Below, piece after piece: positions 42,607-51,641 of a stretch of DNA of 64,000 nt. Below the pieces are notes generated by a model that saw nothing but the letters and a program-made list of their open reading frames with translations, had not been told where the DNA came from and searched no databases. Within the stretch, counting starts at the first letter, position 1; every line of letters starts with the position of its first letter. The position numbers and the translations under genes were made by a program. Location: the NCBI RefSeq assembly GCF_000620505.1, contig NZ_JIBC01000006.1, positions 310,001 to 374,000 of the forward strand. Direction: 5' to 3'. The stretch comes from Sulfitobacter sp. 20_GPM-1509m (GTDB lineage Bacteria > Pseudomonadota > Alphaproteobacteria > Rhodobacterales > Rhodobacteraceae).

Positions 42607-43485
42607 ATGAACGAGAACACACAAATGCAGGATTGCACACGCAAGTGTTGGATGCTGTCGGCGATCGCGGGGGTGGTGATTGCCATCCTGATGATCGCCT
42701 TTGCGGGCTGGACATTCTTCAGCTCGATCCTTGCGGGGATCGTGATTTTTGTTGTTGGTGGCTTTCTCCTGAAATCCATGCTCTGCGGTGCGCTGGCCGA
42801 TCAGGCGCAGGACACTGCGGCTCCGGCACAGGCTCCGGCACAGGCCGCAGCGGCACCCAAGCCTGCCGCTGACACGGCCCCCGTGGCGGATGCTGCCGCA
42901 CCAGAGGCTGAAAGCGTGGAACCGGCAGCGGTTGCTGCGGCACCTGCGCCCGCCGACAAGGTTCTGGTGAAACCCAGTGCCCGTCTGGCAGGTCAGGAAG
43001 AACTGGCCGCGCGCAAGGGCGACTGGAAATACGAAAAACCGGCAGAGGCGGCACCGGCCAAGGCGACCGCAAAGGCGGCACCCGCCAAAAAGGCACCGGC
43101 CAAGAAGGCTCCCGCAGCCAAAGCCCCCGCAGCCAAAGCAGCCGCAAACAAGGACGCAACCGCTGCCGCGACCACGACGCGCGCACCCGTGGCCGCCGAT
43201 GGCAAGCCCGAGATGCTGGACGCCCCGCGCGAGGGCGGGCCGGATGATCTGAAACAGATCAAGGGCGTCGGCCCCAAGCTGGAAGGGCTGCTGAACGAAA
43301 TGGGCATCTACCACTTTTCGCAGGTGGCCGGATGGCGCAAGAAAGAAGTCGAATGGGCCGATCAGAACCTTGTGGGGTTCAAAGGTCGGGTCAGCCGTGA
43401 TGAATGGGTCAAACAGGCCAAGGTGCTGGCCAAAGGTGGCAGCACGGAGTTTTCGAACAAGGTCAAGAAAGGCGGCGTTTACTAA
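42607..43485 (+). CDS. Membrane-anchored protein with the NuoE-type helix-hairpin-helix module
   Basis: 292 aa. The N-terminus is a short polar start, then a long hydrophobic region (about residues 15-57, WMLSAIAGVVIAILMIAFAG and FFSSILAGIVIFVVGG) likely forming two helices. A long Ala/Pro/Lys linker with PAKKAPAKKAP-type repeats (about 62-200) leads to the C-terminal module (213-292) beginning [20 protein letters not shown]. Strong site AGGAGAGGG precedes the ATG. The shared module with NuoE suggests it binds the same partner or that the two modules pair, tethering the peripheral arm to the membrane. Function is inferred, not known. Confidence 0.75.
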   Translation: MNENTQMQDCTRKCWMLSAIAGVVIAILMIAFAGWTFFSSILAGIVIFVVGGFLLKSMLCGALADQAQDTAAPAQAPAQAAAAPKPAADTAPVADAAAPEAESVEPAAVAAAPAPADKVLVKPSARLAGQEELAARKGDWKYEKPAEAAPAKATAKAAPAKKAPAKKAPAAKAPAAKAAANKDATAAATTTRAPVAADGKPEMLDAPREGGPDDLKQIKGVGPKLEGLLNEMGIYHFSQVAGWRKKEVEWADQNLVGFKGRVSRDEWVKQAKVLAKGGSTEFSNKVKKGGVY

Positions 43486-43500
43486 ACGCCGACAGATTTG

Positions 43501-43719
43501 ATGCAGGGTCAGGATAGCACAAACAAGACAGGGCAGCGTCTGGCGCTGTGGATTGTCGGCGTGGCGCTTTTCTGGCTTGGCACGACAATCGCAGGGGGCT
43601 ACCTCGGCTGGACCAGCCGGACGCAGGCTCTTTTTGACCTCGCAGCGCTTGCCGGTTTCGGCTGGGCGTTGTGGACAGGTTTCAACATCTGGCGTGCGCG
43701 CCGGCAAGACAAAGGCTGA
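43501..43719 (+). CDS. 72-aa two-helix membrane protein (DUF5337-like)
   Basis: Small membrane protein with helices LALWIVGVALFWLGTTIAGG and LFDLAALAGFGWALWTGFN and a basic C-terminus RARRQDKG. From memory, Rhodobacterales nuo operons carry a family of this size named DUF5337, and this fits, but no search was possible. The ATG at 43501 is preceded directly by a TTG; the ATG is preferred. It lies 15 bp after the helix-hairpin-helix gene and 6 bp before nuoF. Confidence 0.68.
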   Translation: MQGQDSTNKTGQRLALWIVGVALFWLGTTIAGGYLGWTSRTQALFDLAALAGFGWALWTGFNIWRARRQDKG

Positions 43720-43725
43720 ACGGAC

Positions 43726-45021
43726 ATGTTGCAGGACAAGGACCGGATCTTTACCAACCTCTACGGTATGCACGACCGCACGCTGAAAGGCGCGCAGGCG
43801 CGTGGCCATTGGGATGGTACGGGCGCGATCATCAAGAAGGGTCGTGACTGGATCATTTCCCAGATGAAAGACAGCGGCCTGCGCGGGCGCGGCGGTGCGG
43901 GTTTCCCGACCGGTCTGAAATGGTCGTTCATGCCCAAGGAAAGCGACGGTCGCCCGGCCTATCTGGTGGTGAACGCGGACGAATCCGAACCGGGCACATG
44001 CAAGGACCGCGAGATCATGCGCCACGATCCGCACACGCTGATCGAGGGGTGCCTGATCGCGTCCTTCGCGATGAACGCCAACGCTTGCTACATCTACATT
44101 CGCGGCGAATACATCCGCGAGCGCGAAGCCCTGCAAGCGGCGATCGACGAATGCTATGACGCGGGTCTGGTCGGCAAGAACGCCGCGAAATCCGGTTGGG
44201 ATTTCGACATTTACGTGGCCCACGGGGCCGGCGCCTATATCTGCGGCGAGGAAACCGCGCTGTTGGAAAGCCTTGAAGGCAAGAAGGGCATGCCCCGGAT
44301 GAAGCCGCCGTTCCCGGCGGGTGCGGGTCTGTACGGCTGCCCGACCACGGTGAACAACGTCGAATCCATCGCCGTGGTGCCGACGATCCTGCGCCGCGGG
44401 CCGGACTGGTTCTCGTCCTTTGGTCGCCCCAACAACGCGGGCACCAAGCTGTTTGCGATCAGCGGTCACGTGAACAACCCCTGCGTCGTCGAAGAGGCGA
44501 TGTCGATCACGTTCGAAGAGCTGATCGAAAAGCATTGCGGCGGCATTCGCGGCGGCTGGGACAATCTCAAGGCTGTGATCCCCGGCGGGTCATCGGTGCC
44601 CTGTATTCGCGGCGAGCATATGCGCGAGGCGATCATGGACTTTGACTATCTGCGCGAGCAGCGGTCCGGTCTGGGCACGGCGGCGGTGATCGTGATGGAC
44701 AAGGACACCGACATCATCAAGGCGATCTGGCGTCTGGCCAAGTTCTACAAGCACGAAAGCTGCGGCCAGTGCACGCCGTGCCGTGAAGGCACCGGCTGGA
44801 TGATGCGCGTGATGGACCGTCTGGTCAAAGGCGATGCCGAGGTCGAAGAGATCGACATGCTGCTGGACGTGACCAAACAGGTCGAGGGCCACACCATCTG
44901 CGCGCTTGGCGATGCGGCGGCCTGGCCTATTCAGGGTCTGATCCGCAACTTCCGCGACGAGATCGAGGACCGTATCAAACACAAACGCACAGGCCGCGTC
45001 AGTGCCGTGGCGGCGGAATAA
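43726..45021 (+). CDS. nuoF: NADH-quinone oxidoreductase subunit F (NADH-binding, 51 kDa type)
   Basis: Binds NADH, FMN and cluster N3; 431 aa. FMN/NADH-site motifs are [18 protein letters not shown] and [32 protein letters not shown] is also present. The [4Fe-4S] ligands are in [12 protein letters not shown] (about residues 344-355) and the fourth Cys in [13 protein letters not shown]. It works with NuoE at the tip of the peripheral arm. The start has only a weak ribosome site, 6 bp after the 72-aa gene, suggesting coupling. Confidence 0.97.
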   Translation: MLQDKDRIFTNLYGMHDRTLKGAQARGHWDGTGAIIKKGRDWIISQMKDSGLRGRGGAGFPTGLKWSFMPKESDGRPAYLVVNADESEPGTCKDREIMRHDPHTLIEGCLIASFAMNANACYIYIRGEYIREREALQAAIDECYDAGLVGKNAAKSGWDFDIYVAHGAGAYICGEETALLESLEGKKGMPRMKPPFPAGAGLYGCPTTVNNVESIAVVPTILRRGPDWFSSFGRPNNAGTKLFAISGHVNNPCVVEEAMSITFEELIEKHCGGIRGGWDNLKAVIPGGSSVPCIRGEHMREAIMDFDYLREQRSGLGTAAVIVMDKDTDIIKAIWRLAKFYKHESCGQCTPCREGTGWMMRVMDRLVKGDAEVEEIDMLLDVTKQVEGHTICALGDAAAWPIQGLIRNFRDEIEDRIKHKRTGRVSAVAAE

Positions 45022-45024
45022 ATC

Positions 45025-45429
45025 ATGGACATGATCCTTTATTCCCACGCCATCGTGTCGCTGGCCGGTTATGCGGTTCTGATGATCGTGCTGACCGGGC
45101 TGTCGGCTGCGGGGCGCACCGACGACGAGCGTGCCTTGTGCGGGCAGGTCATACGCGACTATGCCAACCCGACCTACCGCAAGGCGCGCGCCCATGCGAA
45201 TGCCGTTGAAAGCGCAGGACCGTTCATCGCCGCCGTGGTGGCTGCGATCATGATGGGGGCTGCGCCGATTTGGGTGAACCTGTTCGCGTCGGTCTTTCTG
45301 GTCGCGCGGATCGTGATGGCGTTTGTCCATATCGGCACCACCAACCAGCCGATGCGCAGCCTGTTCTGGTCGATCAGCATGCTTTGCGTGCTGGCGTTGG
45401 CCGTCATGGCAATCTGGAGGGCCTTTTGA
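45025..45429 (+). CDS. MAPEG-like four-helix membrane protein within nuo
   Basis: 134 aa with four hydrophobic segments. The central RKARAHANAVESAGPFIAAV matches the R-x2-A-x-N-x2-E pattern of the MAPEG (membrane-associated eicosanoid and glutathione metabolism) family, and the ARIVMAFVHIGTTNQPMRSL loop fits too. Bacterial members are mostly uncharacterised. It starts 3 bp after nuoF and ends in a one-base TGATG overlap with a lipoprotein gene. A glutathione-linked or structural role at complex I is only a suggestion. Confidence 0.72.
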   Translation: MDMILYSHAIVSLAGYAVLMIVLTGLSAAGRTDDERALCGQVIRDYANPTYRKARAHANAVESAGPFIAAVVAAIMMGAAPIWVNLFASVFLVARIVMAFVHIGTTNQPMRSLFWSISMLCVLALAVMAIWRAF

Positions 45430-45755
45430 TGCGTCTAATCTGTATCCTTGCGATGGCGCTGGCGGTCACAGGCTGTGCCAAGAGCGACAAGGGCATGGCC
45501 TTTGACGGGCACTACTATCGTGCGACGGCCAAGAAGGCGGGCGACGACCGCTCGTTCTTTCAGGTCGAGGTCCGGAAGGTCTCGCAAAGCCTTGAGGGTG
45601 CGCGCGAGGCGGGCCGTCATGCGGCGACCAAATACTGCGTCGATAATTTCGGCACGTCGAATATCGCCTGGACAAGCGGACCGGACCCCGAAAACGGCAC
45701 ATTGTCCGTGAGCAATGACAGGCTGTTGCTGCAAGGAAAATGCGAGTTCCTATGA
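45429..45755 (+). CDS. Small lipoprotein within nuo
   Basis: 108-aa lipoprotein: MRLICILAMALAVTGC gives lipobox VTGC with Cys16 as the lipidated residue. The mature part has two more Cys (KYCVDNFG and GKCEFL) that could form a disulfide. GGAGG lies about 10 nt upstream of the ATG, which itself overlaps the MAPEG-like stop. The family is unrecognised. It would sit on the periplasmic side, near the membrane arm of complex I. Confidence 0.68.
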   Translation: MRLICILAMALAVTGCAKSDKGMAFDGHYYRATAKKAGDDRSFFQVEVRKVSQSLEGAREAGRHAATKYCVDNFGTSNIAWTSGPDPENGTLSVSNDRLLLQGKCEFL

Positions 45756-45889
45756 CCCGCGTGGCGACATATCGCCCTGTTTCCCCGGTGGCGCGGCCTT
45801 GTTATTGCATATCAGGGCGCAGGTTTCCCATCTGTCGACGGGGGCTCGCGCGCGTGCGCGGCCCGTTTCGCAGCACAGGAGACTTGAAC

Positions 45890-46300
45890 ATGCGACTGAC
45901 AACACTGGTTCTGGGCGCCGCAATCGCCTTGTCGATGGCCACCACAACCGCCGCCGTGGCCAAACCGCATCTGCGGGACACACCGATCGACGACGGGCTG
46001 CTGGCCCTTGGGCTGGCCGACGAGATTCGCAGCGCTTGTCCGAATATCTCGGCGCGGATGATCCGTGCCCTTGGTTATCTCAACGGATTGAAGAGCCAGG
46101 CCCATGCTTTGGGCTATACGGACGCTGAAATCGACGCCTATCGGAAATCCGATACGGAAAAGGCGCGCCTGAAAAAGCGCGGCAAGGCATATTTGGCGGC
46201 CAATGGGGTTGTCGTCGGACAGCCAGAGACGTATTGCGCGCTTGGGCGCAACGAAATCGAAAAATCGAGCCAGATCGGTTCGTTACTCAGGGTGAATTGA
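45890..46300 (+). CDS. Secreted 136-aa protein within nuo (DUF5333-like)
   Basis: Begins with a signal peptide (MRLTTLVLGAAIALSMATTT, cleaved near AVA) and AGGAGA 8 nt before the ATG. The mature region has LRDTPIDDGLLALGLADEIR, MIRALGYLNGLKSQAHALGY and KARLKKRGKAYL, which to my recollection is the pattern of DUF5333 in Rhodobacterales. Two Cys (SACPN and ETYCALG) may pair. The frame is open back to an ATG at 45752 that overlaps the lipoprotein stop, but that N-terminus is basic and without a signal. Function unknown; expected in the periplasm. Confidence 0.7.
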   Translation: MRLTTLVLGAAIALSMATTTAAVAKPHLRDTPIDDGLLALGLADEIRSACPNISARMIRALGYLNGLKSQAHALGYTDAEIDAYRKSDTEKARLKKRGKAYLAANGVVVGQPETYCALGRNEIEKSSQIGSLLRVN

Positions 46301-46303
46301 CGC

Positions 46304-48322
46304 ATGAGCGACCTTCGCAAGATCATCATCGACGGCCACGAAATCGAAGTAGACGGGGCCATGACCCTGATCCAGGCCTGTGAACAGGCCGGGGTCGAGG
46401 TTCCGCGCTTTTGCTACCACGAGCGGCTGACGATCGCGGGCAACTGCCGGATGTGTCTGGTGGAGGTCGTTGGCGGCCCGCCCAAGCCTGCGGCGTCCTG
46501 TGCGATGCAGGTGCGCGATCTGCGTCCCGGTCCCGAAGGCCAACCGCCGGTGGTGAAAACCAACAGCCCGATGGTCAAGAAGGCCCGCGAGGGCGTGATG
46601 GAATTCCTGTTGATCAACCACCCGCTGGATTGCCCGATCTGCGACCAAGGCGGCGAATGCGACCTGCAGGATCAGGCGATGGCCTACGGCGTTGATTTCA
46701 GCCGTTTCCGCGAACCCAAGCGCGCGACCGAGGACCTGGATCTGGGGCCGCTGGTCGAAACCCACATGACGCGCTGCATTTCCTGCACCCGTTGTGTGCG
46801 CTTCACCACCGAAGTGGCGGGCATCACCCAGATGGGCCAGACCGGGCGCGGCGAAGATGCCGAGATTACGTCCTATCTGGGCGAAACGCTTGATTCGAAC
46901 CTTCAAGGCAACATCATCGACCTGTGCCCCGTGGGCGCGCTGGTGTCGAAACCCTATGCGTTCACCGCCCGCCCGTGGGAGCTGAGCAAGACCGAGAGCA
47001 TCGACGTGATGGACGCGCTTGGCTCGTCGATCCGCGTGGACACCAAGGGTCGCGAAGTGATGCGGTTCCTGCCGCTGAACCATGACGGCGTGAACGAGGA
47101 ATGGATTTCGGACAAGACCCGTTTTGTCTGGGACGGGCTGCGTCGCCAGCGTCTGGACACGCCTTACATCCGAGAGAACGGCAAGCTGCGCAAAGCCGAC
47201 TGGGGCGAGGCGCTGCAACTGACCGCGTCCAAGATCAAGGGTGCGGACAAGCTGGCCGGTCTGGTCGGTGATCTGGCCCCGGTCGAGGCGGTCTTTGCGT
47301 TGAAGCAGTTGATCGAAGGGCAGGGCGGCGTTGTCGAATGTCGCACCGATGGCGCCAAGCTTGAGGCGGGCAACCGGTCGTCCTATGCCGGCACCGCGCG
47401 GATCGAGGATATTGACAGCGCGAAGTTCATCCAGCTGATTGGCACCAACCCTCGCACCGAAGCCCCCGTGCTGAACGCGCGCATCCGCAAGGCGTGGACC
47501 GCTGGCGCGAATGTGGGTCTGGTGGGTGAAGCTGTTGATCTGACCTATGATTACGCCCACGTCGGCACCGACCGTGCCGCGCTGGACAGTCTGCTGGGCC
47601 GCGACTATGGCGACGTGCTGGACGCCTCTTCGATCGTGATCGTGGGTCAGGGCGCGCTGCAAGAAGCGGACGGTGCTGCCGTTCTGGCCGCCGCGATGAA
47701 ACTGGCCGAGGACACCAAATCGAAATTCATGGTCCTGCACACCGCCGCATCCCGCGTGGGTGCGATGGACGTGGGCGCGGTCAACGACCGTGGCATGGAC
47801 GCGGTGGCCGAGGCCGACGTGATCTATAACCTTGGCGCCGACGAGGTTGAAATCGCCGAAGGTGCGTTCGTGATCTATCAGGGCAGCCACGGCGACCGTG
47901 GTGCACACCGCGCCGACGTGATCCTGCCCGGTGCCGCCTATACCGAGGAAAGCGGCGTGTTCATCAACACCGAAGGCCGCCCGCAACTGGCCCAACGCGC
48001 CAGCTTTGCCCCCGGTATGGCCAAGGAAAACTGGGCCATCCTGCGCGCGCTGTCGGGCGAGCTGGAGGCAGTTCTGCCCTATGACAACCTGGCCACCCTG
48101 CGTTCGGCGCTGGTCGAGGCGGTGCCGCACATTGCCGATCTGGACGAAGTGCCGGAAAACGCATGGCAGCCTGTCGCCACGGGCAAGCTGGGCAAGGCCG
48201 CGTTCCGCAACGCGGTGTCCGATTTCTGGCTGACCAACCCGATTGCACGCTCCAGCCAGTTGATGGCCGAGCTGAGCGCCAACGCCAAGGCGCGCACGCA
48301 AGGGGCGATGGCCGCTGAATGA
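46304..48322 (+). CDS. nuoG: NADH-quinone oxidoreductase subunit G (75 kDa type)
   Basis: Largest peripheral-arm subunit, 672 aa. The N-terminal [2Fe-2S] ligands are [19 protein letters not shown] and SCAMQV; the His-x3-Cys [4Fe-4S] N5 motif is [20 protein letters not shown]; the N4 ligands are [10 protein letters not shown] and LCPVGAL. The C-terminal half is the molybdopterin-oxidoreductase-like domain without cofactor. The size and absence of the extra N7 cluster match the mitochondrial-type subunit. The stop overlaps the next lipoprotein gene (ATGA). Confidence 0.97.
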   Translation: MSDLRKIIIDGHEIEVDGAMTLIQACEQAGVEVPRFCYHERLTIAGNCRMCLVEVVGGPPKPAASCAMQVRDLRPGPEGQPPVVKTNSPMVKKAREGVMEFLLINHPLDCPICDQGGECDLQDQAMAYGVDFSRFREPKRATEDLDLGPLVETHMTRCISCTRCVRFTTEVAGITQMGQTGRGEDAEITSYLGETLDSNLQGNIIDLCPVGALVSKPYAFTARPWELSKTESIDVMDALGSSIRVDTKGREVMRFLPLNHDGVNEEWISDKTRFVWDGLRRQRLDTPYIRENGKLRKADWGEALQLTASKIKGADKLAGLVGDLAPVEAVFALKQLIEGQGGVVECRTDGAKLEAGNRSSYAGTARIEDIDSAKFIQLIGTNPRTEAPVLNARIRKAWTAGANVGLVGEAVDLTYDYAHVGTDRAALDSLLGRDYGDVLDASSIVIVGQGALQEADGAAVLAAAMKLAEDTKSKFMVLHTAASRVGAMDVGAVNDRGMDAVAEADVIYNLGADEVEIAEGAFVIYQGSHGDRGAHRADVILPGAAYTEESGVFINTEGRPQLAQRASFAPGMAKENWAILRALSGELEAVLPYDNLATLRSALVEAVPHIADLDEVPENAWQPVATGKLGKAAFRNAVSDFWLTNPIARSSQLMAELSANAKARTQGAMAAE

Positions 48323-48702
48323 TCCGCATGGGCCTCATAGCCTTGGCGCCGCTGGCCGCCTGTTCCGAACCGGAAATCACGGCCGAGCGTCTGATTCCCG
48401 ATTATCGGGGCGTGCAGACGTCGTTGCTGGACAATGATCTGGTGCAGTTCGACGTGGAAATGACCAATGCGCTCAGCACGAAAGACGTGTCTGACTATGC
48501 GCAATGCGCCGCTGCTGGCTATACGCTGATCCGTGGATACGGATTTGCGCGCCATGTGCGGACAAATGTAAACGAAGAGGGTGGCGTGTGGCAGGCAGAT
48601 GCTGTTTACACCATCTCGCCATCCTTGCCGCGCGGATTGCGTACCATCGACGCCGAAGTCGAGGCTGCCAACTGTGCGGAAAAAGGGATACCGACGGTGT
48701 GA
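48319..48702 (+). CDS. Second small lipoprotein within nuo
   Basis: 127 aa, start overlapping the nuoG stop by 4 bp. [15 protein letters not shown] forms a very short lipoprotein signal with lipobox LAAC (Cys15). The mature part includes [16 protein letters not shown] and three further Cys-containing segments (QCAAAG, NCAEKG). It is unlike the first lipoprotein except in size and location. It ends 6 bp before nuoH. Unrecognised family; periplasmic location expected. Confidence 0.65.
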   Translation: MIRMGLIALAPLAACSEPEITAERLIPDYRGVQTSLLDNDLVQFDVEMTNALSTKDVSDYAQCAAAGYTLIRGYGFARHVRTNVNEEGGVWQADAVYTISPSLPRGLRTIDAEVEAANCAEKGIPTV

Positions 48703-48708
48703 GGACCT

Positions 48709-49749
48709 ATGGCTGACTTTTTCATGAACCATCCGTTGGGCATTGCCCTGTTGATCATCGGGCAGATTTTCCTGCTGGTGATCCCGCTTCTGGTCGCTTT
48801 GGCGTTCCTGATGTACGCCGACCGCAAGATCTGGGCCGCCGTCCAGATGCGCCGGGGGCCGAACGTCGTGGGCGTCTTTGGCCTGCTGCAAAGTTTCGCG
48901 GACTTTGGCAAATATATCGTCAAAGAGGTCGTCGTGCCTGCGGGCGCCGACAAGTCGGTGTTCTTCATGGCGCCGATGGTCAGCCTGGTTATGGCGCTGA
49001 TCGCCTGGGCGGTGATCCCGTTCAATGACGGTTGGGTGTTGTCCAACATCAACGTCGCCATCCTGTACGTCTTTGCCGTCTCATCGCTTGAGGTGTACGG
49101 CGTGATCATGGGTGGCTGGGCGTCGAACTCGAAATACCCGTTCCTGGGGTCGTTGCGGTCCGCCGCGCAGATGATTTCGTACGAGGTCAGCATCGGTCTG
49201 ATCATCATCGGTGTGATCATCTCGTCGGGGTCGATGAACTTTGGCGACATCGTCCGGTCGCAGGACGGCGACTGGGGCGTGTTCAACTGGTACTGGTTGC
49301 CGCACTTCCCGATGCTGTTTTTGTTCCTGATCTCGGCACTGGCCGAAACCAACCGCCCGCCGTTCGATTTGCCCGAGGCGGAATCGGAACTGGTGGCCGG
49401 TTATCAGGTCGAATATTCGTCCACGCCCTTCCTTTTGTTCATGATCGGTGAACTGGTGGCCGTGGTTCTGATGTGCGCGCTGATCTCGCTGATGTTCTTC
49501 GGCGGCTGGCTGTCGCCGGTGCCGTTCCTGCCCGATGGCATCGTCTGGATGATCCTGAAAATGGGCTTTGTCTTTTTCATCTTCTCGATGGTCAAGGCAA
49601 TCACCCCGCGCTACCGCTATGACCAACTGATGCGTCTGGGCTGGAAAGTGTTCCTGCCGTTCAGCCTGGTTTGGGTGGTCTTCGTGGCATTCGCTGCAAA
49701 ATTTGAATGGTTCTGGGGCGTTTACGCGCGCTGGACCGTAGGGGGCTAA
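48709..49749 (+). CDS. nuoH: NADH-quinone oxidoreductase subunit H
   Basis: Membrane subunit joining the quinone cavity to the proton-pumping arm, 346 aa and eight helices. [20 protein letters not shown] and [20 protein letters not shown] are the conserved cytoplasmic loops that line the quinone entry. GAGG is close before the ATG. It starts 6 bp after the lipoprotein gene. Confidence 0.97.
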   Translation: MADFFMNHPLGIALLIIGQIFLLVIPLLVALAFLMYADRKIWAAVQMRRGPNVVGVFGLLQSFADFGKYIVKEVVVPAGADKSVFFMAPMVSLVMALIAWAVIPFNDGWVLSNINVAILYVFAVSSLEVYGVIMGGWASNSKYPFLGSLRSAAQMISYEVSIGLIIIGVIISSGSMNFGDIVRSQDGDWGVFNWYWLPHFPMLFLFLISALAETNRPPFDLPEAESELVAGYQVEYSSTPFLLFMIGELVAVVLMCALISLMFFGGWLSPVPFLPDGIVWMILKMGFVFFIFSMVKAITPRYRYDQLMRLGWKVFLPFSLVWVVFVAFAAKFEWFWGVYARWTVGG

Positions 49750-49751
49750 GC

Positions 49752-50246
49752 ATGACTCAGATCGACTATACCCGCGCGGCCAAATATTTCCTGCTTCAGG
49801 ATTTCTGGGGCGGCATGAAGCTGGGGATGAAATATTTCTTCCGGCCCAAGGCGACGCTGAACTATCCCCACGAAAAGGGGCCGCTTAGCCCTCGTTTCCG
49901 TGGCGAACACGCGCTGCGCCGCTATCCCAACGGCGAGGAACGCTGCATTGCGTGCAAACTGTGCGAGGCGATCTGCCCCGCGCAGGCGATCACCATCGAC
50001 GCGGAACCCCGCGAGGACGGCAGCCGCCGCACCACGCGCTATGACATCGACATGACCAAATGCATCTATTGCGGTTTCTGTCAGGAAGCCTGCCCGGTGG
50101 ATGCGATTGTCGAGGGGCCGAACTTTGAATTCTCGACCGAGACCCGCGAAGAGCTGTTCTATGACAAGACCAAGCTTCTGGAAAACGGTGACCGTTGGGA
50201 AGCCGAGATTGCCCGCAACCTGGAACTGGACGCACCGTACCGATGA
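49752..50246 (+). CDS. nuoI: NADH-quinone oxidoreductase subunit I (TYKY type)
   Basis: Ferredoxin-like subunit with clusters N6a and N6b, 164 aa. The ligands are C65, C68, C71, C75 ([12 protein letters not shown]) and C104, C107, C110, C114 ([12 protein letters not shown]). The N-terminal amphipathic part ([15 protein letters not shown]) lies on the membrane. The ATG follows the nuoH stop by 2 bp and the stop overlaps the next gene by 4 bp. Confidence 0.97.
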   Translation: MTQIDYTRAAKYFLLQDFWGGMKLGMKYFFRPKATLNYPHEKGPLSPRFRGEHALRRYPNGEERCIACKLCEAICPAQAITIDAEPREDGSRRTTRYDIDMTKCIYCGFCQEACPVDAIVEGPNFEFSTETREELFYDKTKLLENGDRWEAEIARNLELDAPYR

Positions 50247-50641
50247 GTGATCCCACCAACCCCTTTGCCGCGATGATGGCCCAGATGCAGGAAATGGCGA
50301 AAACCTTTCCGGCGATGGAAGCCTTCGACATCCGCAAGTTCGAAGGCATGTTTCCAACCATGCCCAAGGACGTGATGGAAGCGATGTTCGGCAACGCCTT
50401 TAACGAGGGCGGACTGGACGCGCGCACGCGGTTGCTGTTGACGCTGGCCGGGTTGGTGATGCAGGGCGCACAGAATGAAATCGCGGTGCGCCAGACGGTG
50501 CGCCACGCGGTCGAGGCAGGCGCCACCGACCAGCATATCAGCGAAACGATAGCGATGATGTCGATGTTTGCAGGCATCCCCGCAACGACCAAGGCCATGG
50601 AACTGGCACAGGCCGTATTGAAAGAGGACAAAGAGACATGA
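50243..50641 (+). CDS. Cysteine-free carboxymuconolactone-decarboxylase-fold protein within nuo
   Basis: 132 aa. The segment [18 protein letters not shown] through [20 protein letters not shown] matches the CMD/AhpD helical fold. The redox CxxC of AhpD peroxidase reductases is absent; the protein has no Cys at all, so it cannot act as a thiol peroxidase partner. The N-terminus is Met-rich ([20 protein letters not shown]). It overlaps nuoI and nuoJ by 4 bp on each side, so it is fully embedded in the operon. The role is unknown. Confidence 0.75.
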   Translation: MSDPTNPFAAMMAQMQEMAKTFPAMEAFDIRKFEGMFPTMPKDVMEAMFGNAFNEGGLDARTRLLLTLAGLVMQGAQNEIAVRQTVRHAVEAGATDQHISETIAMMSMFAGIPATTKAMELAQAVLKEDKET

Positions 50642-51240
50642 GCGTTTTTGCCTTTTACCTGTTTGCGATCTCGGTGATCGCCGGTGGGCTGTTCACGGTC
50701 ATCAGCCGCAACCCCGTGCATTCGGTGCTGTGGCTGATCCTGTCGTTTCTGTCGGCTGCGGGTCTGTTCGTGCTGCTGGGCGCGGAATTCGTCGCCATGC
50801 TGCTGGTCATTGTCTATGTCGGCGCGGTCGCGGTTCTGTTCCTCTTCGTCGTCATGATGCTGGACATCGACTTTGCCGAACTCAAGGCCGAGATGGCGCG
50901 CTATATGCCGCTGGCCTTGCTGATCGGGCTGGTGATCCTGATGCAATTCGTCATGGCCTTTGGCGCATGGGAAGCCAACGCCGCCGCCGAAGGGCTGCGC
51001 GCACAGGCGATCCCGGTCGACCGGCACAACACCGAAGCATTGGGCATGATCCTCTATGACCAGTATTTCCTGCTGTTCCAGCTGGCCGGTCTGATCCTGC
51101 TGGTTGCGATGATCGGTGCCATCGTGCTGACGCTGCGCCACCGCAAGGATGTGAAACGTCAGGACGTGGTCGCACAGATGATGCGTGATCCGGCCAAGGC
51201 GATGGAACTGAAAGACGTGAAATCGGGGCAGGGGCTGTAA
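50638..51240 (+). CDS. nuoJ: NADH-quinone oxidoreductase subunit J
   Basis: Membrane subunit of complex I, 200 aa with five helices. The conserved core includes [40 protein letters not shown] and the pi-bulge helix [14 protein letters not shown]. The start overlaps the CMD-fold gene; the TAA overlaps the ATG of a 31-codon micro-ORF. Confidence 0.96.
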   Translation: MSVFAFYLFAISVIAGGLFTVISRNPVHSVLWLILSFLSAAGLFVLLGAEFVAMLLVIVYVGAVAVLFLFVVMMLDIDFAELKAEMARYMPLALLIGLVILMQFVMAFGAWEANAAAEGLRAQAIPVDRHNTEALGMILYDQYFLLFQLAGLILLVAMIGAIVLTLRHRKDVKRQDVVAQMMRDPAKAMELKDVKSGQGL

Positions 51241-51335
51241 TGAACTTTGCGCTGACCGCCGATGGGGATCTTGCCGCGATGGCCGTGATCCTCACCGGAA
51301 CTGAAATACAACAAAAAGCCGAGGGACGAGAATGA
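51240..51335 (+). CDS. 31-codon micro-ORF exactly bridging nuoJ and nuoK
   Basis: The ATG shares one base with the nuoJ stop (TAATG at 51238-51242), and the TGA overlaps the nuoK ATG (ATGA at 51332-51335). The peptide would begin [20 protein letters not shown]. nuoK also has a GAGGGACGAGA site, so coupling is not its only route. This is the second such bridge in the locus, after nuoD-nuoE. Whether the peptide accumulates is unknown. Confidence 0.45.
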   Translation: MNFALTADGDLAAMAVILTGTEIQQKAEGRE

Positions 51336-51637
51336 TCGGACTTGAACATTACCTGACGGTGGCAGCCACGCTGTTTGTCATCGGCATCTTCGGGCTTTTC
51401 CTGAACCGCAAGAACGTGATCATCCTGCTGATGAGCATCGAGTTGATGCTGCTGGCGGTGAACATCAACCTTGTGTCCTTTTCCAGTTTCCTGGGCGATC
51501 TCGTCGGGCAGGTGTTCACCCTGTTCGTGCTGACGGTCGCCGCCGCCGAGGCCGCGATCGGCCTTGCGATCCTTGTGTGTTTCTTCCGTAACCGTGGCAC
51601 CATCGCGGTTGAAGACGTCAACGTGATGAAGGGCTGA
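51332..51637 (+). CDS. nuoK: NADH-quinone oxidoreductase subunit K
   Basis: Three-helix membrane subunit of 101 aa. The conserved Glu residues needed for proton pumping are in [17 protein letters not shown] and the following [19 protein letters not shown] helix. GAGG lies 9 nt upstream. It is 4 bp before nuoL. Confidence 0.97.
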   Translation: MIGLEHYLTVAATLFVIGIFGLFLNRKNVIILLMSIELMLLAVNINLVSFSSFLGDLVGQVFTLFVLTVAAAEAAIGLAILVCFFRNRGTIAVEDVNVMKG

Positions 51638-51641
51638 ATTC

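Noticed and set aside
43060-43160. Short GC-rich direct repeats in the linker of the helix-hairpin-helix protein
   Set aside because: They encode Ala/Pro/Lys repeats within a coding frame and lack the regular repeat-spacer pattern of a CRISPR array.
42571-44535. 654-codon leftward frame across the nuoE tail, helix-hairpin-helix gene and nuoF
   Set aside because: It crosses several well-supported rightward genes, and its translation is low-complexity antisense of the Ala/Pro/Lys linker.
45752-45889. N-terminal extension of the secreted 136-aa protein, starting at an ATG that overlaps the lipoprotein stop
   Set aside because: The extension is basic and Cys-rich with no signal, while the ATG at 45890 has a strong ribosome site and a clean signal peptide. 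Coupled translation cannot be fully excluded.
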